From contig NZ_BJNW01000009.1 in NCBI RefSeq assembly GCF_006539885.1, positions 47,770 through 111,769 of the forward strand: a stretch of 64,000 nucleotides of DNA, read 5' to 3'. The stretch comes from Kocuria varians (GTDB lineage Bacteria > Actinomycetota > Actinomycetes > Actinomycetales > Micrococcaceae). Numbering within the stretch: position 1 is the first letter of the stretch; the number at the start of each line of letters is the position of its first letter. Under the pieces are notes generated by a model. That model was not told where the DNA came from and did no database searches. It saw only the letters and a program-made list of their open reading frames with translations. Below, piece after piece: positions 42,745 to 52,145 of the stretch. A program made the translations under genes and the position numbers.

Positions 42745-43565
42745 GCCTCGGAACCGGGGGGGGCGGCGTCGTCCTCCGGGGCCGCGACCCCCATGCCGGG
42801 GTCCGCGGCGTGGACGGAGATGAGGATCTCCACGACCTCCTCGGCGGTGTCCACCACGCGCAGCAGGTCGAGGTCCGCGTCCGAGGCCTTGCCCCCGGCC
42901 ACGAGGGTGCCCGTGATCCAGTCCAGCAGCGGACGCCAGTACTCGGTGCCCACCAGGATCACCGGGAAACGCGTGATCTTGCCCGTCTGCACGAGGGTCA
43001 ACGCCTCGAAGAGCTCGTCGAGCGTGCCGAAGCCGCCTGGCAGGGCCACGAAACCCTGGCTGTACTTCACGAACATGGTCTTGCGCGCGAAGAAGTACCG
43101 GAAGTTGATGCCCAGGTCCACCCAGTCGTTGAGGCGCTGTTCGTGGGGCAACTCGATGCCGATCCCCACCGAGTGCGCGCCCACGTCCACCGCTCCCCTG
43201 TTCGCGGCCTCCATCACGCCGGGGCCGCCTCCGGTGACCACGGCGTAGCCGGCCTTGCCGATCTCCCGGCCCAGCTCGCGCGCGAGCTCGTACTCCGGGT
43301 GCCCCGGTGCGGTACGCGCGGACCCGAAGACGGAGACGGCCGGGCCCAGGTTCGCGAGCGCGTCGAAGCCCTCCACGAACTCGGCCTGGATCCGCAGCAC
43401 CCGCCACGGGTCGGTGCGGGTGAAGTCGTCCGGTTCGGCAGGGCGCTGGTCCAGGAAACGCTGGTCGGACGTGCGCCAGTGCAGCTGCTTGCGGCGCAGC
43501 ACCACCGGCCCCTTGTGACGCTCTGGGGGTACGGAACGTTCGTGCGGTGTCTCAGGGGTGTGCAT
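42741..43565 (-). CDS. LOG-family nucleotide phosphoribohydrolase (TIGR00730)
   Basis: A 274-residue Rossmann-fold protein. GGGPGVMEAANRGA and PGGFGTLDELFE (PGGxGTxxE) are the LOG catalytic motifs, so it should split nucleoside 5'-monophosphates to base and ribose phosphate. The C-terminal tail carries a copy of the repeated DNA word, encoding DDAA. ATG 43565 is fixed by TAGCCT seven bases upstream; a GTG two codons earlier is less likely. The physiological role in actinobacteria is unclear. Confidence 0.9.
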   Translation of the reverse strand: MHTPETPHERSVPPERHKGPVVLRRKQLHWRTSDQRFLDQRPAEPDDFTRTDPWRVLRIQAEFVEGFDALANLGPAVSVFGSARTAPGHPEYELARELGREIGKAGYAVVTGGGPGVMEAANRGAVDVGAHSVGIGIELPHEQRLNDWVDLGINFRYFFARKTMFVKYSQGFVALPGGFGTLDELFEALTLVQTGKITRFPVILVGTEYWRPLLDWITGTLVAGGKASDADLDLLRVVDTAEEVVEILISVHAADPGMGVAAPEDDAAPPGSEA

Positions 43566-43572
43566 GCCCACC

Positions 43573-43578
43573 AGGCTA
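43573..43578 (-). promoter_or_regulatory. leaderless -10 box of the LOG gene
   Basis: TAGCCT on the minus strand, seven bases before ATG 43565. Confidence 0.6.
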
Positions 43579-43695
43579 CGTTCTCGTGCTGCACGGCGCC
43601 GCAGAACGGCCCGGCACGCACCGCCCGGACCGGGGCCCGCCGCGCCACGACGCCCGTGTCGTGTTGCGCATCACTTTTTTTCGCGGACGGTGCAT

Positions 43696-43701
43696 TAGTT
43701 T
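43696..43701 (+). promoter_or_regulatory. leaderless -10 box of the gluABCD operon
   Basis: TAGTTT ends six bases before ATG 43708, in a locally AT-rich stretch. Confidence 0.6.
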
Positions 43702-43707
43702 GTTCCT

Positions 43708-44580
43708 ATGTCTCACGCAGCAGCCTCCTCCACCCCGCCGCCCGGGGAACGTTCGGCGGCGTCGTCGGCCCCCGTAGCGACCGCTCGATCCGCCGCGGAC
43801 GACGCCGCTCCCGCGGACCGCGCGCACCGCACCGAGCGCGGTGACGCGCCCCTGGTCCGGATGAAGGGCGTCAACAAGCACTTCGGGGACCTGCACGTGC
43901 TCAAGGACATCGACCTGGAGGTCGCCCGCGGGGAAGTGGTCATGATCATCGGACCCTCGGGCTCGGGCAAGTCCACGCTGTGCCGCACGATCAACCGCCT
44001 GGAGACCATCGACAGCGGTGAGATCACGGTGGACGGCAAGCCCCTCCCGTCGGAGGGCCGGGGGCTCGCCCGGTTGCGCGCGGACGTCGGCATGGTGTTC
44101 CAGTCCTTCAACCTCTTCGCCCACAAGTCCGTGTTGCAGAACGTGACCCTGGGCCCGGTCAAGGTCCGGCGCAAGGACCGCGGGGCCGCGGAGCAGCGCG
44201 CCCGGGAGCTGCTCGACCGCGTGGGCGTGGGCAACCAGGCGGAGAAGCTTCCCGCCCAGCTCTCCGGCGGCCAGCAGCAACGCGTGGCGATCGCTCGCTC
44301 CCTGGCCATGGACCCCAAGGTCATGCTCTTCGACGAACCCACGTCCGCGCTGGACCCGGAAATGATCAACGAGGTCCTGGACACCATGGTGTCCCTCGCG
44401 AAGGCCGGGATGACCATGGTCGTGGTGACCCACGAGATGGGCTTCGCCCGGCGGGCCGCGGACCGCGTGGTGTTCATGGCGGACGGGGCCATCGTGGAGC
44501 AGAACACCCCCGAGGAGTTCTTCACCAACCCCCGCAGCGAGCGCGCCAAGGACTTCCTAAGCAAGGTCCTGGGCCACTGA
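43708..44580 (+). CDS. gluA: polar amino-acid (glutamate-type) ABC transporter ATPase
   Basis: A 290-residue ABC ATPase. Walker [10 protein letters not shown] is at 82-90, signature [16 protein letters not shown], Walker [12 protein letters not shown], and the switch His in VVTHEMGF, so it is complete. The first 48 residues are an Ala/Ser/Pro-rich leader unlike most GluA/GlnQ proteins and hold two copies of the repeated DNA word (AASS and DDAA). The following genes supply the binding protein and two permeases, matching corynebacterial gluABCD. Confidence 0.9.
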   Translation: MSHAAASSTPPPGERSAASSAPVATARSAADDAAPADRAHRTERGDAPLVRMKGVNKHFGDLHVLKDIDLEVARGEVVMIIGPSGSGKSTLCRTINRLETIDSGEITVDGKPLPSEGRGLARLRADVGMVFQSFNLFAHKSVLQNVTLGPVKVRRKDRGAAEQRARELLDRVGVGNQAEKLPAQLSGGQQQRVAIARSLAMDPKVMLFDEPTSALDPEMINEVLDTMVSLAKAGMTMVVVTHEMGFARRAADRVVFMADGAIVEQNTPEEFFTNPRSERAKDFLSKVLGH

Positions 44581-44659
44581 GGTCAGCACCGCAGGACTCC
44601 CACTTCTCTTCTTCACCACAGCACCACCCGTTCATTCCCTGGATCCCAAGGAGCACATC

Positions 44660-45511
44660 GTGAAATTCCGTAAGAGCGCCGTCGTCACCGCCCTGGCCGC
44701 CACGGCCGCCCTGTCCCTTACCGCGTGCGGCGGTTCCGGGGACTCGGGCGGCTCGGGAGGTTCCTCCGAGGCGGGCGGGGACACCCTGCGCGTGGGCATC
44801 AAGTACGACCAGCCCGGCCTGGGCTTCAAGGACGGTGAGACGTACAGCGGGTTCGACGTGGACGTGGCCCGCTACATCGCCAAGGAACTGGGCTACCCGG
44901 AGGACAAGATCGAGTGGGTCGAGTCCCCGTCCGCGAACCGCGAGAACATGCTGTCCAACGGTCAGGTCGACATGATCGTGGCCACGTACTCCATCACGGA
45001 CGCCCGCAAGCAGAGCGTGAACTTCGCGGGACCGTACTTCGTGGCCGGTCAGGACCTGCTCGTGAAGTCCGACAACACGGACATCAAGGGCCCGGAGGAC
45101 CTCGAGGGCAAGAACCTGTGCTCGGTGACCGGTTCCACGTCCGCGCAGAAGATCAAGGACAAGTACGCGGGCTCGGTCAATCTCGTGGAGCAGGGTGGCT
45201 ACGCGGACTGCGTGACCATGCTGGGTTCCGGCGGCGTGGACGCCGTCACGACCGATGACATCATCCTCGCGGGTCTTGCCGCCACGGACGCCAACAAGGG
45301 CAAGTTCAAGGTGGTCGGCGCGCCGTTCACCGAGGAGAAGTACGGCGTGGGCATCCCCAAGGATTCCGACAAGTGCCAGGCGATCAACGACGCCATCACC
45401 AAGATGGTGGACGACGGCTCGTGGGAGAAGTCCGTGACCTCCAACACCCAGGGCGCGGACTACAAGTACAACACCAAGCTCAACCCGCCCAAGCCCGAGC
45501 CCTGCTCCTGA
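44660..45511 (+). CDS. gluB: glutamate-type substrate-binding lipoprotein
   Basis: A 283-residue extracellular solute-binding protein. The signal ends in lipobox LTAC with lipid-modified Cys23, followed by a Gly/Ser linker and the SBP_bac_3 domain (GDTLRVGIKYDQPGLG, ENMLSNGQVDMIVATYSIT, VTGSTSAQKIKD). AAGGAG lies upstream of the GTG start. Specificity for glutamate or a related polar amino acid is inferred from the operon type. Confidence 0.92.
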   Translation: MKFRKSAVVTALAATAALSLTACGGSGDSGGSGGSSEAGGDTLRVGIKYDQPGLGFKDGETYSGFDVDVARYIAKELGYPEDKIEWVESPSANRENMLSNGQVDMIVATYSITDARKQSVNFAGPYFVAGQDLLVKSDNTDIKGPEDLEGKNLCSVTGSTSAQKIKDKYAGSVNLVEQGGYADCVTMLGSGGVDAVTTDDIILAGLAATDANKGKFKVVGAPFTEEKYGVGIPKDSDKCQAINDAITKMVDDGSWEKSVTSNTQGADYKYNTKLNPPKPEPCS

Positions 45512-45575
45512 TCCGCCGTTTGGTCCGTTCCCGGCGTGCGTGGTTCGCGCACGCCGGGACCCCCGGGAGGAAATA

Positions 45576-46262
45576 GTGTCCGACTACCTCGGTGACTTCG
45601 CGTCACTCCTGTCCCAGTACGACGTCCTCGCGGCGTTCTGGGTCAACATCCAACTGACCTTCTGGGCCGCCCTGGGGTCCCTGGTGCTGGGTTCGGTCCT
45701 GGCCCTGATGCGGATCAGCCCGGTCGCTTCGCTGCGTGCCGTGGGTGCCGGGTACGTGAATATCGTGCGCAACACCCCGTTGACGATCATCCTGGTATTC
45801 CTGGTGCTGGGGGTGTGGTCCCAGCTGGCCATCAACTTCAGCTCCGACTTCAATCGCAACTTCTTCATCTACGCGATCATCGGCCTGAGCCTCTACCACG
45901 CGTCCTTCGTGTGCGAGGCCATTCGCTCGGGCGTCAACACGGTCCCCCTGGGACAGGCCGAGGCCGCCCGGGCGATCGGCCTGGGGTTCTTCCCCGCGGC
46001 GCGCCACGTGATCTTCCCCCAGGCGCTGCGCGGTGCCGTGACGCCCCTGGGCAACACGTTGATCGCCCTGACCAAGAACACCACGGTGGCCGCGGCGGCC
46101 TCCGTCACGGAGATCTCCGCCCTCATGAAGACCATGATCGAATTCCGCCCGGACGTCATCGTGGCCATCTTCCTGACGGTGGCGCTGGGCTTCGTGGTGA
46201 TCGTGATCCCCGTGGGTCTGCTGACCACGTGGTTGTCCCGGAAGGTGGCGGTGAAGCGATGA
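45576..46262 (+). CDS. gluC: amino-acid ABC transporter permease GluC
   Basis: A 228-residue permease of the HisMQ type. VNIVRNTPLTIILVFLVLG and the EAARAIGLGFFPAARHVIFPQALR loop are the cytoplasmic ATPase-contact (EAA) region. GTG 45576 has GGGAGG five bases upstream. Several membrane spans run from about residue 18 to 220. It overlaps gluD by four bases. Confidence 0.92.
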   Translation: MSDYLGDFASLLSQYDVLAAFWVNIQLTFWAALGSLVLGSVLALMRISPVASLRAVGAGYVNIVRNTPLTIILVFLVLGVWSQLAINFSSDFNRNFFIYAIIGLSLYHASFVCEAIRSGVNTVPLGQAEAARAIGLGFFPAARHVIFPQALRGAVTPLGNTLIALTKNTTVAAAASVTEISALMKTMIEFRPDVIVAIFLTVALGFVVIVIPVGLLTTWLSRKVAVKR

Positions 46263-47122
46263 GCACCACGGTCCTGTTCGACGCCCCCGGCCCCCGCACG
46301 CGGCGGCTCACCCTCGTGCTCAACGTGGTGGCCCTGCTCGTACTGATCGGCCTGGCGGTCGTGGTACTGCAGAAGCTCGGCGCGCAAGGACAGCTCGAGC
46401 CCGCCAAGTGGCAGGCCCTGCTCACCGAGCGCACGTGGGCCAACTTCCTGATCCCCGGACTGATCCAGACCCTCAAGGCCGCACTGCTCGCTGTGGTGGG
46501 CTCGGTCGTGTTCGGTCTGGTCTTCGGGCTGGCCCGGCTGTCCGGGGCGTGGCCCGTGCGGGCCGTGGCCGCCGTGGTCGTGGAGTTCTTCCGCGCGGTG
46601 CCCGTGCTGGTCATGATGATCTTCTTCTACCTGGGGCTCGCGCGCACCGGGTTGGTGTCCCCGTCCAGCACGCCGTTCTGGGCCGTGGTGATCGGGCTCG
46701 TGCTCTACAACGGGTCCGTGATCGCCGAGCTCGTGCGCTCGGGCGTGTACCAACTGCCCCGAGGGCAACGCGAGGCGGGGCTCGCGGTGGGGCTCACGCC
46801 GTCGCAGTGCCTGCGCAGCATCCTGCTCCCCCAGGCGCTCACCGCCATGCTGCCCTCGCTGATCTCCCAGTTCGTGGTGATCCTCAAGGACACCGCGCTC
46901 GGCTACATCATCACCTACCCCGAGCTGCTCGCCTCCGCGCGCCGGCTCGGCTCCGGTGACGGCAACATCCTGCAGACCCTGCTGGCCGCCGCGGTGGTGT
47001 TCATCGTGATCAACACGCTGCTGTCGTTCGCCGCCGGGCGTCTGTCCCGCAGGTTCAGCTACCGCACGGCGGGCAAGACGCGCGCACTGCACGAGGCCGC
47101 CGAGGGCAACGAGATCGGCTGA
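46259..47122 (+). CDS. gluD: amino-acid ABC transporter permease GluD
   Basis: A 287-residue permease paired with GluC. VVEFFRAVPVLVMMIFFYLG and QREAGLAVGLTPSQCLRSIL give the conserved EAA loop; ILKDTALGYIITYPELL follows. The N-terminus begins with a 15-residue polar lead and a span at 20-42. The C-terminal tail is basic. ATG 46259 overlaps the gluC stop. The gene ends 28 bases from the convergent dapE end, with no strong hairpin between. Confidence 0.92.
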   Translation: MSTTVLFDAPGPRTRRLTLVLNVVALLVLIGLAVVVLQKLGAQGQLEPAKWQALLTERTWANFLIPGLIQTLKAALLAVVGSVVFGLVFGLARLSGAWPVRAVAAVVVEFFRAVPVLVMMIFFYLGLARTGLVSPSSTPFWAVVIGLVLYNGSVIAELVRSGVYQLPRGQREAGLAVGLTPSQCLRSILLPQALTAMLPSLISQFVVILKDTALGYIITYPELLASARRLGSGDGNILQTLLAAAVVFIVINTLLSFAAGRLSRRFSYRTAGKTRALHEAAEGNEIG

Positions 47123-47150
47123 GCCGCCCGTCCCTCGGGCCGTTCAGGAC

Positions 47151-48257
47151 TCAGGACAACCAGGACGCTAGCGCGCGGTGGCAGGCCCGGACGGCGTCGT
47201 CGAACACGTGCTCGTCGTCCGTGTGCGCGAGCAGCGCGTCCCCGGGGCCGAAGTTCACGGCGGGCACCCCTGACTCCGAGAAACGGGCGACGTCCGTCCA
47301 GCCGTACTTGGGCATCGGTTCCTGGCCCACCGCGGCCACGAACTGTGCGGCGGCGGGGCGGTCCAGGCCGGGGCGCGCCGCCGGGGAGAGGTCCTGCCAC
47401 TCGATCTCGTAGCCCTCGAAGACCTCCTGCACGTGCTGCTGCGCCTGCTCCAGGGTCTTGTCCGGGGCGAAGCGGTAGTTGATCTCGGTCCAGGCGGTGT
47501 CCGGGATGACGTTGCCCGCCACTCCCCCACCGGTCCGGATGGCATTGAGCCCCTCGCGGTAGTCCAAGCCTTCCACGGTGATGGTCTGCGGCTCGTAGCG
47601 GGCCAGCCGCCCCAGCAGCTCCGCCTGCTTGTGGATGGCGTTCTCCCCGATCCACGACCGCCCGGAGTGCGAGGCCTTGCCGTGCGTGGTGATCCGGAAG
47701 CGCATGGTGCCGTTGCACCCACCCTCCACCGTGCCGTTGGTGGGTTCCAGGAGCACCGCGAAGTCCGCCTCCAGCAGCTGCGGGGAGTTGCGCATCACGC
47801 GCCCCAGGCCGCTGGCGTCACTGGAGACCTCCTCGTGGTCGTAGAACACGTAGGTCACCTCCCGGGTGGGCTCCCGCAGCTGCTGCGCAAGCACGAGCTG
47901 CACGGCCACGCCGCCCTTCATGTCCGTGGTGCCGCGACCGTAGATCACGTCCCGGTCCCCCTCACGACGCCGCACGGACGGCACGGTGCCCAGCGCACCC
48001 GCCACGGTGGGCAGGGGCACGGTGTCCAGGTGCCCGGCGAGGATGACACGCTCGTCCCGGCCCAGCTCCGTGCGGGCCACCACGGTGTCGCCGTCGCGGT
48101 GGACGCTCAGGTGCGGCTGCGCGCGCAGGGCGGCCTCCACGGCGTCGGCGATCGGGGTCTCGTGGTCCGAGACGGACTCGATGTCCACGAGCGCGGCGGT
48201 GAGGTCCGCGGGGTCCATCGAGAGGTCGAGTGCGGGTGTCTGCTGATCGGCTGCCAT
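47151..48257 (-). CDS. dapE: succinyl-diaminopimelate desuccinylase
   Basis: A 368-residue M20 di-zinc amidohydrolase in lysine and meso-diaminopimelate synthesis. HLDTVPLP holds the first metal His/Asp, GTTDMKGG the bridging Asp, and YDHEEVSS the catalytic Glu pair. ATG 48257 is preferred to one at 48275 because TATGCT lies seven bases upstream of it. It is divergent from dapD, and dapC lies 4 kb away. Confidence 0.93.
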   Translation of the reverse strand: MAADQQTPALDLSMDPADLTAALVDIESVSDHETPIADAVEAALRAQPHLSVHRDGDTVVARTELGRDERVILAGHLDTVPLPTVAGALGTVPSVRRREGDRDVIYGRGTTDMKGGVAVQLVLAQQLREPTREVTYVFYDHEEVSSDASGLGRVMRNSPQLLEADFAVLLEPTNGTVEGGCNGTMRFRITTHGKASHSGRSWIGENAIHKQAELLGRLARYEPQTITVEGLDYREGLNAIRTGGGVAGNVIPDTAWTEINYRFAPDKTLEQAQQHVQEVFEGYEIEWQDLSPAARPGLDRPAAAQFVAAVGQEPMPKYGWTDVARFSESGVPAVNFGPGDALLAHTDDEHVFDDAVRACHRALASWLS

Positions 48258-48264
48258 GGCGGCC

Positions 48265-48270
48265 AGCATA
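48265..48270 (-). promoter_or_regulatory. leaderless -10 box of dapE
   Basis: TATGCT on the minus strand, seven bases before ATG 48257. It would lie inside the gene if the upstream ATG were used. Confidence 0.6.
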
Positions 48271-48386
48271 GTCACCGCGTCTCCTCGCGCCGGGCAACGT
48301 CAGGTGCCGCGCGGGCGGGCGCCACGGGCCTGGCCCACCTGGTGAGACGCGGCCCGCGCGCCACCGGCGGACGACTGCCCGCCACT

Positions 48387-48392
48387 TAGGAT
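48387..48392 (+). promoter_or_regulatory. leaderless -10 box of dapD
   Basis: TAGGAT ends six bases before ATG 48399; GGAG in the gap is a secondary possibility. Confidence 0.65.
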
Positions 48393-48398
48393 GGAGCC

Positions 48399-49373
48399 AT
48401 GACTTCAACGAGCGAGAGCACCGAGAATTCCCGCACCGCCTCCGCCGTGGGCCTGGCCACCGTGGTGGACGCCGGCGAGCGTGCGGGCACCATCCTGGAC
48501 GTCTTCTACCCCGCCCCCGCCCTCAGCGCTAACCCCGACACGAGCTACGAGGCTGACCTGCGGGTGGCCGCCACCACGGATCCCGACCGCAACGTGCGCT
48601 CCGAGATCGTGACCACGGTGATCGACCTGGACGCGGCCCCGCAGGACACCGCGGACGCCTACCTCCGGCTGCACCTGCTCTCCCACCGGCTCGCCCAGCC
48701 GAACACCATCAACCTGGACGGCATCTTCGGTCTGCTCGCCAACGTGGCGTGGACGAGCCGCGGGCCGGTCCTGGCCGAGGAGCTCACCCGCTCCCTGCTC
48801 GCCCTGCGCGCGGGCGGGCCCGTGACGGTCTTCTCCGTGGACAAGTTCCCCCGCATGGTCGACTACGTGGTCCCCTCCGGTGTGCGCATCGGTGACGCGG
48901 ACCGTGTGCGCCTGGGCGCGTACCTCGGCGAGGGCACCACCGTGATGCACGAGGGCTTCGTGAACTTCAACGCCGGCACGCTCGGCGCCGCGATGGTCGA
49001 GGGCCGCATCTCCGCGGGCGTGGTGGTCCACGACCACACGGACGTGGGCGGTGGCGCGTCCATCATGGGCACGCTCTCCGGCGGCGGCAAGCAACGGATC
49101 ACGCTGGGCGAGCGCTGCCTGCTCGGCGCGAACGCGGGCGTGGGCATCTCGCTGGGCGACGACTGCGTGGTCGAGGCCGGTCTCTACGTCACCGCCGGCA
49201 CACAGGTCTCCGTGCTCGACGACGCCGCCGGCGAGGCCCGCGTGGTCAAGGCCGCCGACCTCTCCGGGGTCTCCAACCTGCTGTTCCGCCGCAACTCCGT
49301 GAACGGTGCCGTGGAGGCGCTGCCCCGCAGCGGCGGCTCCGTGAAGCTGAACTCGGTGCTGCACGCGAACTGA
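48399..49373 (+). CDS. dapD: 2,3,4,5-tetrahydropyridine-2,6-dicarboxylate N-succinyltransferase
   Basis: A 324-residue trimeric enzyme of the actinobacterial DapD type, with a left-handed beta-helix of hexapeptide repeats ([55 protein letters not shown]). The catalytic region [18 protein letters not shown] precedes it. It forms the divergent pair with dapE, so one intergenic region serves two steps of diaminopimelate synthesis. A copy of the repeated DNA word encodes DDAAGE near residue 275, in a turn. Confidence 0.94.
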   Translation: MTSTSESTENSRTASAVGLATVVDAGERAGTILDVFYPAPALSANPDTSYEADLRVAATTDPDRNVRSEIVTTVIDLDAAPQDTADAYLRLHLLSHRLAQPNTINLDGIFGLLANVAWTSRGPVLAEELTRSLLALRAGGPVTVFSVDKFPRMVDYVVPSGVRIGDADRVRLGAYLGEGTTVMHEGFVNFNAGTLGAAMVEGRISAGVVVHDHTDVGGGASIMGTLSGGGKQRITLGERCLLGANAGVGISLGDDCVVEAGLYVTAGTQVSVLDDAAGEARVVKAADLSGVSNLLFRRNSVNGAVEALPRSGGSVKLNSVLHAN

Positions 49374-49378
49374 GAGCG

Positions 49379-49389
49379 GCGGCGTCGTC
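49379..49389 (+). repeat. GCGGCGTCGTC word, intergenic copy
   Basis: A copy of the repeated 11-mer six bases after the dapD stop, in the 88-base gap before galE. Confidence 0.8.
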
Positions 49390-49449
49390 GGGCACAGCGG
49401 CCGGTCCCGGAGACGGGGTCGGCCGCGCGTGTTTCCGGCGTCCTGTCGT

Positions 49450-49455
49450 TAGGCT
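49450..49455 (+). promoter_or_regulatory. leaderless -10 box of galE
   Basis: TAGGCT ends six bases before ATG 49462. Confidence 0.65.
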
Positions 49456-49461
49456 GGGCTC

Positions 49462-50478
49462 ATGAAGATTCTTGTCACCGGAGGAACCGGCTACATCGGC
49501 TCGCACACCGTCCTGGCCCTGCTGCAGGCCGGTCACGACGTCGTGGTGCTGGACAACCTCTCCAACTCCTCCCGCACGTCCCTGGAGCGCGTGGCCGAGC
49601 TCGCCGGACGGGACGTCGCCGCCTTCGAGCAGGTGGACCTGCTGGACCGCCCGGGCCTGGACACCGTGTTCCGCGAGCACCACCCGGACGCCGTGATCCA
49701 CTTCGCCGGGCTCAAGGCCGTGGGGGAGTCCGCGGAGAAGCCCCTGTGGTACTACACGAACAACGTGAGCGGCACTGTGAACCTGCTGTGGGCCATGGAG
49801 GAGAACGGGTGCCGCAGCATCGTCTTCTCGTCCTCCGCCACGGTCTACGGCGCCCCGGAGACCATGCCGCTGGCCGAGAAGCTCGAGATGGACGCCCAGA
49901 ACCCCTACGGGCGCACCAAGGAGCACATCGAGGACATGCTCTCGGACCTCGCCGCCGCGGACGAGCGCTGGTCGGTGGCGCTGCTGCGCTACTTCAACCC
50001 GGTGGGCGCGCACGAGTCCGGGCGGATCGGCGAGGACCCCTCGGGCATCCCCAACAACCTGATGCCCTTCGTGGCCCAGGTGGCCGTGGGACGCCGCGAG
50101 AAGCTCATGGTCTTCGGCGGGGACTACCCCACGCCGGACGGCACCGGGGTGCGCGACTATATCCACGTGGTGGACCTCGCGGACGGTCACCTCAAGGCGC
50201 TGGACCGCATCACCACGGATCCCGGGTTGCACGTGTGGAACCTGGGCACCGGGCGCGGCTACTCCGTGCTGGAGGTGCGCGAGGCGTTCGAGAAGGCCTC
50301 CGGGCGGGAGATCCCCTACGAGATCGCACCGCGCCGCCCCGGCGACGCCGCCGTGTCCTACGCGGATCCCTCCGCCGCCCTCGCGGAGCTGGGCTGGTCC
50401 GCGGACCGCGACATCGACGCCATGTGCCGCGACCACTGGAACTGGCAGAAGAACAACCCGAACGGCTACGAGGGCTGA
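49462..50478 (+). CDS. galE: UDP-glucose 4-epimerase
   Basis: A 338-residue short-chain dehydrogenase-type epimerase. GGTGYIGSH at residues 7-15 binds NAD; FSSSATVYG and NPYGRTK supply the catalytic Ser/Thr, Tyr and Lys; NLGTGRGYSVLEV follows. It provides UDP-galactose for envelope polysaccharides or Leloir metabolism. No galT or galK is adjacent. Downstream is a strong convergent terminator shared with gltA. Confidence 0.95.
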   Translation: MKILVTGGTGYIGSHTVLALLQAGHDVVVLDNLSNSSRTSLERVAELAGRDVAAFEQVDLLDRPGLDTVFREHHPDAVIHFAGLKAVGESAEKPLWYYTNNVSGTVNLLWAMEENGCRSIVFSSSATVYGAPETMPLAEKLEMDAQNPYGRTKEHIEDMLSDLAAADERWSVALLRYFNPVGAHESGRIGEDPSGIPNNLMPFVAQVAVGRREKLMVFGGDYPTPDGTGVRDYIHVVDLADGHLKALDRITTDPGLHVWNLGTGRGYSVLEVREAFEKASGREIPYEIAPRRPGDAAVSYADPSAALAELGWSADRDIDAMCRDHWNWQKNNPNGYEG

Positions 50479-50605
50479 ACCCCTCCCGCGCGTCCGGGAC
50501 CGACGCCGCGTGCGTCAGGTTCCAGAGCGCGGCGCCGGTGTGCGCCCGAGCCGGCCGCGTGGTTGCGGGCGACCTCGGGTCGGCGCCGCACCAGGCCCCA
50601 CGAGA

Positions 50606-50644
50606 ACGCCGCCCCGGTCACCGAGAAGGTGACCGGGGCGGCGT
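50606..50644. terminator. bidirectional terminator between galE and gltA
   Basis: A perfect 17-bp stem (50606-50622 with 50628-50644) and GAGAA loop. The right arm runs into the repeated word GCGGCGTCGTC at 50638-50648. Confidence 0.9.
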
Positions 50645-50648
50645 CGTC
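50638..50648 (+). repeat. GCGGCGTCGTC word overlapping a terminator arm
   Basis: A copy of the repeated 11-mer; its first seven bases form the end of the galE/gltA terminator stem. Confidence 0.8.
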
Positions 50649-50668
50649 GTACCGGCGGGGCCTGCGGC

Positions 50669-51970
50669 TCAGCTGGCAGAGGGGTAGTGGCGCTCGGGCG
50701 CACCCACGTAGAGCTGACGGGGCCGGCCGATCTTCGTCTCCGGGTCCTCGATCATCTCGCGCCACTGGGCGATCCAGCCCGGCAGGCGGCCGATGGCGAA
50801 GAGCACCGTGAACATCTTCTCCGGGAAGCCCATGGCCTTGTAGATCAGGCCCGTGTAGAAGTCCACGTTGGGGTACAGCTTGCGCTCCACGAAGTAGTCG
50901 TCCGCGAGCGCCTTCTCCTCCAACCCGATGGCCAGGTCCAGCAGCTCGTTGTTGCCGCCCATCTTGGCCAGGACGTCGTGCGCGTAGCCCTTGATGATGC
51001 GGGCGCGGGGGTCGTAGTTCTTGTAGACGCGGTGTCCGAAGCCCATGAGGCGGGCGCCGTCCTCCTTGTTCTTGACCTTCTCCATGAACTCGTCCGCGGA
51101 GAGCCCGCGGTTCTGGATCTGGTCCAGCATGGCCAGCACGGCCTCGTTGGCACCGCCGTGCAGCGGGCCGTAGAGGGCGTTGATGCCCGCGGAGACGGAC
51201 GCGAACATGTTCGCGTGCGAGGAGCCCACCAGACGCACGGTGGAGGTGGAGCAGTTCTGCTCGTGGTCCGCGTGCAGCATGAACAGGATGTCCAGGGTCT
51301 TGGCGACCACCGGGTCCACCTCGTAGTCCGCGGCGGGCACACCGAAGCACATGCGCAGGAAGTTCTCCGCGTAGCTGAGCTCGTTGTGGGGGTAGAGCAT
51401 GGGCTCGCCCACGGACTTCTTGTACGCGTACGCGGCCAGGGTGGGGACCTTGGCGAGCAGGCGGATGGTGGAGATCTCCACGTGCTCCTTGTTGAAGGGG
51501 TCCAGGGAGTCCGAGTAGAAGGTGGACAGCGCCGAGACCGCGGAGGACAGCACGGGCATGGGGTGCGCGGAACGGGGGAAGCCGTTGAAGAACAGCTTGA
51601 TGTCCTCGTGCACCATGGTGTGCGTGGTGATCCGGTGCTGGAAGTCCTCGTACTGCTCACGGGTGGGCAGCTCGCCGTAGATCAGCAGGTAGGCGGTCTC
51701 CAGGAAGTTGGAGTGCTCCGCGAGCTCCTCGATGGGGTAGCCGCGGTAGCGCAGGATGCCCTGGGCGCCGTCGATGTAGGTCACCGAGGAGCGCGTGTTC
51801 GCGGTGTTCACGAAGCCGGGGTCGAAGCTGACGTTGCCGGTCTCCTTGAGCAGGGAGCCCACGCCGTAGCCCTTGTTGCCCTCGGTGACCTCCAGCACGG
51901 GGAGCTCGAGCTTCTTGTCCTTCGCGTAGTTCAGTGCCACCGTGTCGGTGGACTTCTTGGCCTCTGTCAT
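50669..51970 (-). CDS. gltA: citrate synthase
   Basis: A 433-residue type II citrate synthase condensing oxaloacetate and acetyl-CoA. The active-site histidine in HEQNCSTSTVRL, the second in MGFGHRVYKNYDPRA and the Asp of the C-terminal VDFYTGLIY segment are present. Length and the N-terminal beta-rich domain (LELPVLEVTEGNKGYG) fit the hexameric NADH-sensitive or actinobacterial form. ATG 51970 follows AAGGA. A candidate -10, TAAGTT, lies at 52090-52095, giving a leader of roughly 115 bases. Confidence 0.96.
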   Translation of the reverse strand: MTEAKKSTDTVALNYAKDKKLELPVLEVTEGNKGYGVGSLLKETGNVSFDPGFVNTANTRSSVTYIDGAQGILRYRGYPIEELAEHSNFLETAYLLIYGELPTREQYEDFQHRITTHTMVHEDIKLFFNGFPRSAHPMPVLSSAVSALSTFYSDSLDPFNKEHVEISTIRLLAKVPTLAAYAYKKSVGEPMLYPHNELSYAENFLRMCFGVPAADYEVDPVVAKTLDILFMLHADHEQNCSTSTVRLVGSSHANMFASVSAGINALYGPLHGGANEAVLAMLDQIQNRGLSADEFMEKVKNKEDGARLMGFGHRVYKNYDPRARIIKGYAHDVLAKMGGNNELLDLAIGLEEKALADDYFVERKLYPNVDFYTGLIYKAMGFPEKMFTVLFAIGRLPGWIAQWREMIEDPETKIGRPRQLYVGAPERHYPSAS

Positions 51971-52089
51971 GGTGAGTCCTTCGTGATTCGGCTGGGGTGT
52001 TCCGCGCGCTGCTCGGGCCCGCTGCGCCACGCCGTCGTGGCGGGTGGTGTCCGTGCGGGCCGGGTGGGAACACGGGTTGATCCGCCCCC

Positions 52090-52095
52090 AACTTA
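52090..52095 (-). promoter_or_regulatory. candidate -10 box of gltA
   Basis: TAAGTT on the minus strand in the 175-base gap between dapC and gltA; no clear -35. Confidence 0.35.
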
Positions 52096-52145
52096 CCCGT
52101 TGGTGTGACGGGGAGCCACTTCTCGGTGCGGGGCGGTGCGGGCGG

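Noticed and set aside
43664..43701. TTGCGC at 43664 as the -35 of gluA
   Set aside because: Spacing to the -10 box is 26 bases, too long for a normal promoter.
47123..47150. Terminator between gluD and dapE
   Set aside because: The 28-base convergent gap shows no stable stem that I can find.
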